8,676 bases of DNA from Bacteroidota bacterium (GTDB lineage Bacteria > Bacteroidota > Bacteroidia > B-17B0 > Aurantibacillaceae), in assembly GCA_005800865.1 (NCBI GenBank), contig SYEI01000061.1, positions 1 through 8,676 on the forward strand. Reading direction: 5' to 3'. Below the pieces are notes generated by a model. That model did no database searches. It had not been told where the DNA came from and worked only from the letters and a program-made list of their open reading frames with translations. The position numbers and the translations under genes are program-made. The stretch's first letter is position 1; each line of letters opens with the position of its first letter. Of this stretch, positions 1 to 7,100 are shown piece by piece.

Positions 1-355
1 AAACTACTGCATTGCAGCTATTTGGTTAGCCAATGGTTTGTTTTGCAAGGTGTTTAATTTAGTTCCAAGACATCAGCAAATTGTAGCTAGTATTTTAGGA
101 GATCATTACGCACGACCTTTAACTATTTTAATTGGCATTTCCGAAATCATCATGGCTGTTTGGATTTTGAGTCGCTATAAAACAAAATTAAATATCATTG
201 CTCAAATAACCGTCATTGCCACAATGAATGCATTAGAGTTTATATTAGTTCCTGATTTATTATTGTGGGGTAAATTCAATTCATTGTTTGCCCTATTATT
301 AATTGCGGTTATTTATATCAACGAATTTCATTTAAATAAAAAACACATCAACTAA
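1..355 (+). CDS. DoxX-like membrane protein, 5'-truncated by the window edge
   Basis: The reading frame is open to the left edge (first whole codon at base 2), so 117 C-terminal residues are seen and the true start lies outside. The visible protein has a conserved N-terminal stretch with LFCKVFNLVPRHQQIV (about residues 13-28) and hydrophobic segments near residues 38-57, 64-84 and 92-107, ending in a short basic tail. This arrangement, a helix followed by an LVPRHQ-type loop and three more helices, is what I associate with the small DoxX-like (DoxX_3) membrane proteins; the assignment is from memory of the family. Stand-alone members are about 125-135 residues, so perhaps 10-15 residues are missing. 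A fusion to an upstream NAD(P)-binding domain, known for some DoxX-like proteins, cannot be excluded. The gene ends 4 bp before the DUF2071 gene, which implies co-transcription. The biochemical role is unknown. Confidence 0.72.
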   Translation, partial: NYCIAAIWLANGLFCKVFNLVPRHQQIVASILGDHYARPLTILIGISEIIMAVWILSRYKTKLNIIAQITVIATMNALEFILVPDLLLWGKFNSLFALLLIAVIYINEFHLNKKHIN

Positions 356-359
356 GCGC

Positions 360-1097
360 ATGTTGTCATTTTTAAAAAATCATCCTTTTGCCGTTGAAGC
401 GTTTTTTGAAAGTTCGCTGGTATTAACCTTTGCTTTACCTAAAGAACAATTACAACATTTAATTCCCGAATGTTTGCAATTAGATACCTTTCAGGATAAA
501 TGGGCTTTTGTAGCAGTTGCTATGGTACAAACAAAGGATTTACGCCCTAAAGGTTTTCCTAAATTTATGGGGAATGATTTTTTCTTAATTGGGTATCGAG
601 TTTTTGTACGTTATACCAATAGCGCTGGAAAAAATTTACGAGGTTTGTATATTTTAAAATCAGAAACCGATAAAAAGAAAATGGAATTAATGGGAAATAT
701 ATTTACTCATTACAACTACACCACTACCGATATTCAACAAATAGAAGAAATAGGCTACAAACAAATCAGTTCTAATCATTCAAAATTTAAAGTAAAAATC
801 AGTAAAGACGAAGATAACATTCTTTTACCTCAACAGTCACCATTTGCCGATTGGAAAGAAGCGCGACGATTTGCAGGTCCTTTGCCTTTTACATTTACCT
901 ATAACAAAGCAACCAGAGAAGTTTTAATTATTGAAGGTGTGCGAGAAAACTGGACACCAACTCCTGTAAAAGTAATAGATTATCATTTCAATTTTTTAAA
1001 TGACTTACAACTTGAAAACGCCATTTTAGCAAATGCATTTGTCATTAAAAATATTCCATACTATTGGAAAAAAGGAAAAATAGAATCATGGAAATAA
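360..1097 (+). CDS. DUF2071 family (YqjF-like) protein
   Basis: A complete 245-residue protein with ATG at 360. It has no signal peptide or clear membrane helix and is probably cytosolic or membrane-associated. The pattern matches the DUF2071/YqjF-like family, thought to share the acetoacetate-decarboxylase fold: an N-terminal strand region (residues 11-60) with FFESSLVLTFALP, a central block around FPKFMGNDFFLIGYRVFVRY (66-85), then GLYILKSETDKKKMELMGN (95-113) and a C-terminal block SPFADWKEARRFAGPLPF (160-177). Length is normal for the family. No enzymatic reaction is established for these proteins, and I cannot identify the catalytic lysine of true acetoacetate decarboxylases by eye. Its stop overlaps the start of the methyltransferase gene by 10 bp, so the two are probably translationally coupled. 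The family call is fairly secure; the function is unknown. Confidence 0.78.
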   Translation: MLSFLKNHPFAVEAFFESSLVLTFALPKEQLQHLIPECLQLDTFQDKWAFVAVAMVQTKDLRPKGFPKFMGNDFFLIGYRVFVRYTNSAGKNLRGLYILKSETDKKKMELMGNIFTHYNYTTTDIQQIEEIGYKQISSNHSKFKVKISKDEDNILLPQQSPFADWKEARRFAGPLPFTFTYNKATREVLIIEGVRENWTPTPVKVIDYHFNFLNDLQLENAILANAFVIKNIPYYWKKGKIESWK

Positions 1098-1840
1098 AGA
1101 GAAGAAAATTTCAAGGAGTACTAAATATTTTAAGCTTTAATAGGCACTTTTATGTGATTGGCCTTTCTGTCTTAGCTTTAATCATTGCAAGCCACGTAGT
1201 GTTTAAATGGGATGATATTTTATTTTGGATTATCATGACTTCCTTTACTTATGGTTTTACAATGCCTTTAATTGTATCGGCTTATGTATATGATTTTTCG
1301 GGCTATTATCATTTTGGTTGGTTAAAAAAATATTTCACTAATACTGATGATTCTCTACAAATACTAAACATCAACGCAGGATTTGACGAAACTAGCTTCA
1401 GCATTCAACATCATTTTCCTAATGCTACTATAAATGTCTTTGATTTTTATAATCCGCAACAACATACAGAACCCGCTATTGTTAGGGCAAGAAAAGTAAG
1501 TATGGTGTTCCCCAACACACAAGTAATAAATACAAATCACATTCCTTTGCCAGACAAATCGATTGATGTTATTTTTTTATTATCAGCTGCTCACGAAATA
1601 AGATTACCAGAAGAGAAAATACAATTTTTAATAGAATGTTGTCGTGTGTGCAAGCCAACTGGTCAAGTAATTATGGTGGAGCACTTGCGCGACTTCCCAA
1701 ATTTCATGGCATTCTCTATTGGATTCACTCATTTTTTCTCAAAATCGGTTTGGAAAAAATCATTTTTAAGCGCAGGTTTTACTTCTTTCGAAGAAACAAA
1801 GTTCACTCCATTTATGTCTATATTCAAAAGTTGTCCTTAA
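1088..1840 (+). CDS. membrane-anchored class I SAM-dependent methyltransferase-like protein
   Basis: I place the start at ATG 1088, giving 250 residues. An in-frame TTG at 1064 would add eight residues but lies deeper in the upstream gene. Two hydrophobic segments (about residues 20-37 and 43-68) suggest an N-terminal membrane hairpin, followed by a Rossmann-like methyltransferase domain (about 90-245). Visible elements are a motif-I-like strand and loop ILNINAGFDETSF (92-104), an acidic end of strand 2 (D119 in NVFDF), the block HIPLPDKSIDVIFLLSAAHE (151-170) that corresponds to the usual LPxxDxSFDxV region, and RVCKPTGQVIMVEH (186-199) matching the 'RVLKPGG' strand. Motif I has lost the usual GxGxG glycines, so SAM binding is likely but not certain. 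The membrane hairpin and the neighbours suggest a hydrophobic substrate such as a lipid or quinone-like compound; this is inference only. Confidence 0.75.
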   Translation: MEIKRRKFQGVLNILSFNRHFYVIGLSVLALIIASHVVFKWDDILFWIIMTSFTYGFTMPLIVSAYVYDFSGYYHFGWLKKYFTNTDDSLQILNINAGFDETSFSIQHHFPNATINVFDFYNPQQHTEPAIVRARKVSMVFPNTQVINTNHIPLPDKSIDVIFLLSAAHEIRLPEEKIQFLIECCRVCKPTGQVIMVEHLRDFPNFMAFSIGFTHFFSKSVWKKSFLSAGFTSFEETKFTPFMSIFKSCP

Positions 1841-1849
1841 TTTTATACA

Positions 1850-2254
1850 ATGCACATTCATTTAAAAATAATTGGTTTACTCTTAATGGCATTAGCATTA
1901 ATTCATGCTATTTTTCCAAAGTATTTTAATTGGGAAAAAGAATTGAAGTCTTTGAGTTTAATCAATCGTCAGATGATGACGGTTCACACTCTCTTTATAG
2001 CCTTAACTGTATTTTTAATGGGCCTACTATGTCTCACAGTCACTAACGAATTAATTGAAACCCATCTTGGAAAAACAATATGCTTAGGCTTTGGAATATT
2101 TTGGGCAGTGCGTTTAGTAATTCAGTTTTTCGGTTACTCTCCTAGCCTATGGAAAGGTAAAATATTTGAAACCATCGTTCATGTTTTATTTTCGATGTTG
2201 TGGATGTATTTAAGTGTTGTATATTTTATACTATATTTTAATGCTATAGCATAA
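1850..2254 (+). CDS. small four-helix integral membrane protein, unknown function
   Basis: A 134-residue hydrophobic protein starting at ATG 1850, only 9 bp after the methyltransferase stop, so it is the last visible gene of the same operon. Hydrophobic segments lie near residues 7-24, 46-64, 76-94 and 106-130. Polar loops contain FPKYFNWEKEL (22-32), INRQMMTVHTLFIALTVFL (38-56) and FFGYSPSLWKGK (93-104). His46 in the 'RQMMTVH' stretch and the His at 19 sit in or next to helices and could be functional, but I see no cofactor motif. There is no cleavable signal peptide signature. I do not recognise a named family. Context suggests it works with the DoxX-like protein and the methyltransferase at the inner membrane. 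It ends 27 bp from the convergent kinase gene, and no terminator hairpin is visible between them. Confidence 0.78.
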   Translation: MHIHLKIIGLLLMALALIHAIFPKYFNWEKELKSLSLINRQMMTVHTLFIALTVFLMGLLCLTVTNELIETHLGKTICLGFGIFWAVRLVIQFFGYSPSLWKGKIFETIVHVLFSMLWMYLSVVYFILYFNAIA

Positions 2255-2281
2255 TGCCCGTAAGGTGTTTAAATACGAAGA

Positions 2282-3787
2282 CTAACCTCTCTTCAAAATA
2301 ATCCTAAACGTTGTCCCTTTATTTTCTTCGCTTTGTAACACAAATATTTTACCATCGTGGTAATTTTCGATGATACGTTTACAGAGGGATAAACCGAGAC
2401 CCCAGCCACGTTTTTTGGTGGTGTAACCCGGCTTAAAAACAGATTTGTGTTTTGATTTTGGAATGCCTTTTCCTGTATCTGCTAAATCAATGGCCACACC
2501 TTCAGGGATATCAATAATGGTAACTTTAAATTCGCCTTTGCCATCCATAGCGTCAACAGCGTTTTTGCAAATATTTTCAATTACCCATTCAAATAAAGGA
2601 ACCGAAAGTTGCGCATGAATTTCCGTTTCTGGAATTTCTAAAATATAATTGACGTTTTTAGACGTGCGTTGCTTTAAATAGTCCATGGCATTTTTCACTA
2701 CCAAACAAACATCTTCATCTTGCAAAGTAGGTTGAGAACCGATTTTAGAAAAACGCTCAGTAATCATATTCAAACGCATCACATCACGATTCATTTCTGT
2801 CACAATCATATCATCTGTTCCATTGCCTTTTAAATACTCTATCCAGGCCATGAGCGAAGATAAAGGTGTTCCTAATTGATGTGCTGTTTCCTTACTCATA
2901 CCTACCCACACTTGATCTTGTTCTGCTTTACGCGAGGTACTGAATAAAATGTAAGCGATTAATAAAAAAATGCCTATCACTCCAAACTGTACGTACGGAT
3001 AGTATTGCAATTGTGTTAGCAATGGCGATTGCTCATAGAAAATATAATTTTTAGAACCATCACCTAAGTCAATTAAAATAGGCGTGTTTTGTTTTTCCAT
3101 TTCTTTAATGGTAACTTTTAATTTTTCAGGAGTACTGATTTTTACAGAGTCAATATTACCAACAGCAATGATAGACGTTTTAGAAGAGTAGGTATAAATA
3201 ACGGGAACAGCAGCGCTATTAATGGCTACATCCGAAATAAAAGATTTGATGATACTATCAAACACTACTTTAATGTCTGAAAACAAACGACTGTCTTTAT
3301 GATATAAGAAATTTTTCTTGCCTCTATAAACATCAATCACAACAGGCTCATACAAAGCCTTCATTTTAACCAATTCGTTTTTCAAAGCTTCGCTATTATG
3401 CTCGATGGCCGAATCTAAATTTCTGCTGGCGGTAATATTATCTTTGTCGTCTGTTAAAATTACTGGCACCGTTGTATTGTCTTGCAGTACTTTTAAAACA
3501 AATTCTGAAATGGTAAATGCATCAGAACTTAATTCCTTTGTAGCTAAAGCGTATAGCTCCGCCTTTTTAAGCTCTTCGGTTTGCAATTTTTGAAATAAAT
3601 CGTTGGTGAATTTTACTAAGCCGGCTTTTTTTTGCACCGCTTCTGCCCATAGCCTAACTTTTTTCTCTTCATCGCTTTTAATACTGTTCACTAGCTTAGT
3701 AGTATACCACAACGATGTAAACACAATAACAATCGCCACTATAAATAGCGCCCATTTCCATTGTTGCTTTTGAGAGTAAATATTCAT
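2282..3787 (-). CDS. sensor histidine kinase with two transmembrane helices and a duplicated extracytoplasmic sensor region
   Basis: A complete 501-residue two-component sensor kinase in the inner membrane. TM1 is about residues 11-29 and TM2 about 264-283, leaving a sensor region of about 235 residues outside the cytoplasm. The catalytic core is intact: H-box SKETAHQLGTPLSSL with phospho-acceptor His303, N-box ENICKNAVDAM (404-414), G1 DTGKGIP (437-443), F-box around F451 (VFKPGYTTK), G2 RGWGLGLSLCKRI (460-472) and G3 GTTF (491-494). It should autophosphorylate at His303 and pass the phosphate to a response regulator, but none is encoded next to it, so it is an orphan within this window. The linker after TM2 (FSTSRKAEQDQVWVGMSKE) joins the H-box directly with no clear HAMP or PAS domain. 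The signal sensed is unknown. The start at 3787 is immediately followed by a basic and then hydrophobic N-terminus, as expected for TM1. Confidence 0.93.
   Translation of the reverse strand: MNIYSQKQQWKWALFIVAIVIVFTSLWYTTKLVNSIKSDEEKKVRLWAEAVQKKAGLVKFTNDLFQKLQTEELKKAELYALATKELSSDAFTISEFVLKVLQDNTTVPVILTDDKDNITASRNLDSAIEHNSEALKNELVKMKALYEPVVIDVYRGKKNFLYHKDSRLFSDIKVVFDSIIKSFISDVAINSAAVPVIYTYSSKTSIIAVGNIDSVKISTPEKLKVTIKEMEKQNTPILIDLGDGSKNYIFYEQSPLLTQLQYYPYVQFGVIGIFLLIAYILFSTSRKAEQDQVWVGMSKETAHQLGTPLSSLMAWIEYLKGNGTDDMIVTEMNRDVMRLNMITERFSKIGSQPTLQDEDVCLVVKNAMDYLKQRTSKNVNYILEIPETEIHAQLSVPLFEWVIENICKNAVDAMDGKGEFKVTIIDIPEGVAIDLADTGKGIPKSKHKSVFKPGYTTKKRGWGLGLSLCKRIIENYHDGKIFVLQSEENKGTTFRIILKRG
3017..3508 (-). 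repeat. internal duplication in the kinase sensor domain (protein level)
   Basis: Two copies of a sensor unit lie between the membrane helices of the histidine kinase, roughly residues 94-168 and 178-257. Both contain VPVI followed by a threonine two residues on (107-112 and 194-199), an N-[LI]-D-S motif (123-126 and 211-214) and a block ending P-x-x-I-D...K-N...S-x-L (148-168 and 236-256). From 135-168 against 223-256 the copies align without gaps at an offset of 88, with 11 of 34 positions identical by my count. The DNA has diverged, so the duplication is old. It may give two ligand sites or a tandem PAS-like/dCache-like fold; the fold is not assignable by eye. Confidence 0.6.
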
Positions 3788-3792
3788 TGATA

Positions 3793-3824
3793 CTAAAGTA
3801 ATTATTTAATAACGTGATTGCAAG
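3793..3824 (-). promoter_or_regulatory. weak candidate Bacteroidota promoter for the histidine kinase
   Basis: On the minus strand TACTTTAG (3800 down to 3793) matches 7 of 8 positions of the TAnnTTTG -7 consensus, with CTTG (3824-3821) 20 bp upstream as a possible -33 element. The -7 box ends only 5 nt before the ATG at 3787, so the transcript would be leaderless or nearly so. That makes this a tentative call; the true promoter may lie further upstream. Confidence 0.25.
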
Positions 3825-3897
3825 TGAGATATTGTTTTAGAGGCATTTAACCGCAAAGAGCAGGTAGTTATTTCGAAGAGAGTACAAAGAGAAATAG

Positions 3898-3931
3898 CGT
3901 GACAAATAAATATTACGTGACAGATAAAATA
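3898..3931. repeat. imperfect tandem repeat, 18-bp period
   Basis: CGTGACAAATAAATAT (3898-3913) is followed 18 bp later by CGTGACAGATAAAATA (3916-3931). The two copies share CGTGACA and an ATAAA core. A third, partial CGTGA occurs at 3813-3817. Direct copies spaced about two helical turns apart could be a dimeric regulator site, or simply a chance slippage product. Confidence 0.4.
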
Positions 3932-3976
3932 TGTTTACTATTTTATCATTGAAAAAGGTTTTTAATTCAACTATTT

Positions 3977-4124
3977 TAACATTTGTGATTTTATTAAATT
4001 GTTTCCAAAATGTTAAATTTCATGCAGCAAAATCAAGTATTAGCGCCAGTGCACATAGTAATTGATTGAAAATCAGTGAACAAAAAAACGATAAAAAAAA
4101 GGAACAAAACTTAGTAACATTTTG
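3977..4124. repeat. three copies of a TAACATTT(T)G word upstream of the secreted-protein gene
   Basis: TAACATTTG occurs at 3977-3985 (+), CAAAATGTTA at 4006-4015 (the exact reverse complement of TAACATTTTG) and TAACATTTTG at 4115-4124 (+). The first two form an inverted pair with 10-bp perfect arms (3975-3984 and 4008-4017) and a 23-nt spacer. The third overlaps a small palindrome, TAACA-TTT-TGTTA (4115-4127), and lies about 35 bp upstream of the proposed -7 box. This arrangement suggests binding sites for a regulator of the downstream gene. AT-rich composition raises the chance of coincidence. Confidence 0.4.
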
Positions 4125-4137
4125 TTAGAAACTTACA

Positions 4138-4169
4138 TCTGTCAGGAAGTTATAAATGCTCTACTTTTG
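4138..4169 (+). promoter_or_regulatory. candidate Bacteroidota promoter of the T9SS secreted protein
   Basis: TACTTTTG at 4162-4169 is a perfect match to the Bacteroidota -7 consensus TAnnTTTG. A weak -33 candidate, TCTG at 4138-4141 (consensus TTTG), lies 20 bp upstream. Transcription would begin near 4175, giving a leader of about 25 nt before the ATG at 4199. The leader is A-rich with no Shine-Dalgarno motif, as is usual in this phylum. Confidence 0.55.
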
Positions 4170-4198
4170 TAAAAAATCAGTTACTTAAAATAAAAAAC

Positions 4199-7100
4199 AT
4201 GAAAAAAACATTAAAAAAAAGTAAATTACTATTAGCATTAATTATCCTTTTCGTTGGTAATATACTAAATGCTCAAGTCACCCATTTAGTGATAAGTCAA
4301 GTATATGGGGCGGGCGGAAACGCAGGAGCTTCCTACAAAAATGATTATGTTGAAATATTTAACCCAACTGGTTCTTCAGTAGGTTTAACAGGATGGTCTA
4401 TACAATATGCTAGTGCAGCAGGAACTACATGGGCTGCAACAACATTAACTGGATCAATTGCACCTGGTAAATATTATTTAGTACAATTAGCAGGCGGTGC
4501 AGTCGGGGCAATATTACCAACAGCTGATTTGATCGGTACTACTAATATGTCGGGTACCGCCGGAAAAATTGTGCTGGTAAGCAATACCACTCTTCTGGTA
4601 GGTTCTTGTCCTACTGGTGGTGCAATTGTTGATTTTGTAGGATTTGGGGCTACGGCAAACTGTTTTGAAGGTGCTGGACCAACACCTGCTCCAAGTTCAA
4701 CAAATTCTGTTTTTAGAGCTAGTAACGGATGCACGGATACTGACGCTAATTCAACAAACTTTACCGCTGCGGCTGCAAATCCTAGAAATAGTGGCACGTT
4801 GTCAAATGTTTGTTCTAGCGGCGGACCAACTCAATTAGTAATCACATCTATCAATCCAGTTTCTCCATCTGCGGGTGTTGGTTTTAGCGTGACCGTTCAG
4901 TCTCAAGATGGTTCAAATGCACCTCAAAATGTATTAGCAAATACAGCTTTTTCTTTAACAACAAATGGCAATGCTGGTGCAATTGGTGGTACCGTTGTAG
5001 GTACTATTTTTGCTGGCTCAAGTTCAGCTGTTGTTTCAGGTGTAACTTTACCAAATATTGGAACAGGCGTAACTATAACAGCAAGTGTAACATCTGGCGA
5101 TAATTTATCTAATGGTACTTCCTCAACATTTTCAGTAGTTGGAGTGGCTACACAATTAACATTCGTAGGGGTTCCTTCTTCTGGATATGTTGCAAGTTCT
5201 TTAGCAACATTTTCTGTAGAAGCAAGAAGAGCAGATAATTCAATTGATAATAATTTCAATGGAAGTATAACTGTATCTAAAGCTAGTGGTCCAGGATCAT
5301 TATCAGGAACAACTTCTGTTGCTGCCGTTGCGGGTGTTGCAACTTTTAGTACATTACAGTTTGACCAAATTGGAACTTATTCATTAAGCACTGCTTCTGG
5401 AACCTTAACACCTAATACAAGTTCTTCTATTGTTATTTCTCCTAGTCCTGTTACTTGGAATTTTACAGCTCCAACTGCAGCTAATGTACCAGCTAACTTA
5501 ACAGTTTCGACGATGACTATCGGAAATACCTATGGGCCTACTCCTCCTGCGATGATAAGTCCTTCCAGTGCTTCGAATAGTTATACGGGAGCATCAGGAG
5601 GCAATAATGCTGGCGTTCCAACGGCTACTGGAACAGCAGTAAATACAGCCACTAATGCCTATTTTGAATTTAGTTTAACTCCCGATCCAAATTATGTAGT
5701 GACGTTAAACGGTCTAAGTTTCGGAACCCGTTCTACAGGAACTGGTCCTCAAGCCTTTTACATACGTTCAAATAAAGACAATTACGCAGCGGACATCGCA
5801 AGTGGTACAATTGCAAATTCTAGCGTTTGGGCATTAAAAACACCTGCTGTAAGCTCAACGTCTTCAAATGCAGGTAATATAATTACATTTAGAATTTATG
5901 GATATAACGGATCTGGGAATGCTACACAAAATCAAATAAATTGGCGTATAGACGATGTTCTATTAAATTTAAATGTTATCGCTTGTACTCAACCTGTTAT
6001 TAATGTAAACTCTGGGTCAATTTGCACGGGTAATACATTTACCATTAATCCAAGTGGTGGTGTTTCATATTCTGTAACGGGTAATAGTTTTACTGTAAAT
6101 CCAACTGTAACTAGTAGTTATACAGTAACAGGTGCAGATGCTATTGGATGCTCTAATACGGCATCATTAACTTTAACGGTTAATAATTGTTCTGGGACAA
6201 CTTCGTTAACCCCTACTTCGTGTGGGTCTACCGTTACTAGCCTAGACAACTTTTTATATTATCATGCCGTAGCAGGAGCCACAAATTATAAGGTTGAGAT
6301 TGTAAGCGCTCAGCAATCTTACAGTGTTGTTAATGTTCGTAATAGAACGGTTCCTGATTTTAAACTATCATGGATTCCAGGAACTCAGTATGGAAGAACT
6401 TACACCATTAGAGTAGCTGCATACGTGAGCGGATCTTGGAGACCTTTTGGTCCAGCATGCACAGTAACTACAGCTTCTATTATTCCAACAACTCAATTAA
6501 GTGCTGGTTCATGTGGTGCTACTCTAAGTGTATTAGATGAAACAGTTAATTTTAATCAGGTTGCTGGTGCAACTAACTACCGCGTGGAAATTACAAATCC
6601 CAGTCAGCCACTTAATACTGTTAGTGTTAGAAATAGCACTGTTTTAAATTTTAAAATGTCATTTTTCTCTGGGGTTCAATACAACCAAACATATGATATA
6701 AGAATTGGCGCATACGTAAACGGTGCATGGCAGCCATATGGCGTAACGTGTCAAGTTACAACACCTGCAAGTGCTCCTACGTCATCTCTAGTAGCTGCTG
6801 TGTGCGGTGCAACAGTATCGTCATTAGGACAAATTGTAAATTTTACAACTGTAAGTGGTGCTACAAATTATAGAGTTTTAGTAACAAATGCTACTCAATC
6901 GTTAAGTGCTGTAAATACAAGGAATAATACACAAGCTACATTTGCATTAGCGTATGTACCAAATACAATTGCGGGCAGAACCTATAATGTTAGTGTGGCA
7001 GCACTTATTGGTGGTGTATGGGGTTCATACGGGCCAATATGTCAACTAACTGCTACGTCTTCTGCTAGAGAAGAATCTTCAAGAATTATAAATGCTGAAG

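Larger units (their letters stand above)
3788..4198. other. 411-bp divergent intergenic region
   Basis: This AT-rich stretch separates the divergently transcribed histidine kinase and T9SS protein genes and holds no credible ORF. It contains a candidate promoter for each gene, an imperfect tandem repeat at 3898-3931, three TAACATTT words (3977, 4008 and 4115), and several A-tracts of 7-8 bases between 4082 and 4100. A CCGCAAAGAG word at 3851-3860 and a related ACAAAGAGAAA at 3884-3894 resemble decayed intergenic repeats, but the match is too short to name one. I see no riboswitch, sRNA or tRNA structure. Confidence 0.7.

Noticed and set aside
38..40. TTG at 38 as start of the DoxX-like gene
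   Set aside because: The frame stays open and reads sensible hydrophobic protein back to base 2, so the gene begins outside the window.
1064..1087. Upstream TTG start for the methyltransferase gene
   Set aside because: ATG at 1088 lies in frame, gives only a 10-bp overlap with the preceding gene, and is the more usual start; the extra eight residues are charged and overlap the end of the DUF2071 gene.
1636..1929. Plus-strand 97-residue ORF spanning the methyltransferase and membrane-protein genes
   Set aside because: It overlaps two well-supported genes in another frame and encodes no recognisable protein.
2255..2281. Terminator between the convergent membrane-protein and kinase genes
   Set aside because: Only 27 bp separate the stops and I found no hairpin with a T-run there.
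3405..3593. Plus-strand 62-residue ORF opposite the histidine kinase
   Set aside because: It is an antisense shadow of the kinase sensor region with no independent start signal.
3851..3894. Decayed CCGCAAAGAG-type intergenic repeat
   Set aside because: Only one clear copy and one loose match are present; too little to name a repeat family.
3975..4017. Hairpin from the 10-bp inverted repeat TTTAACATTT/AAATGTTAAA as a terminator or small RNA
   Set aside because: The stem is nearly all A-T with a 23-nt loop and no following T-run, so a stable RNA structure is unlikely; it is better read as a pair of DNA sites.
4474..5259. Minus-strand ORFs at 4474-4797 and 4924-5259, and the + strand ORF 4644-4838
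   Set aside because: They lie antisense to or out of frame with a strongly supported secreted protein and have low-complexity P/A/T/V-rich translations typical of shadow frames.
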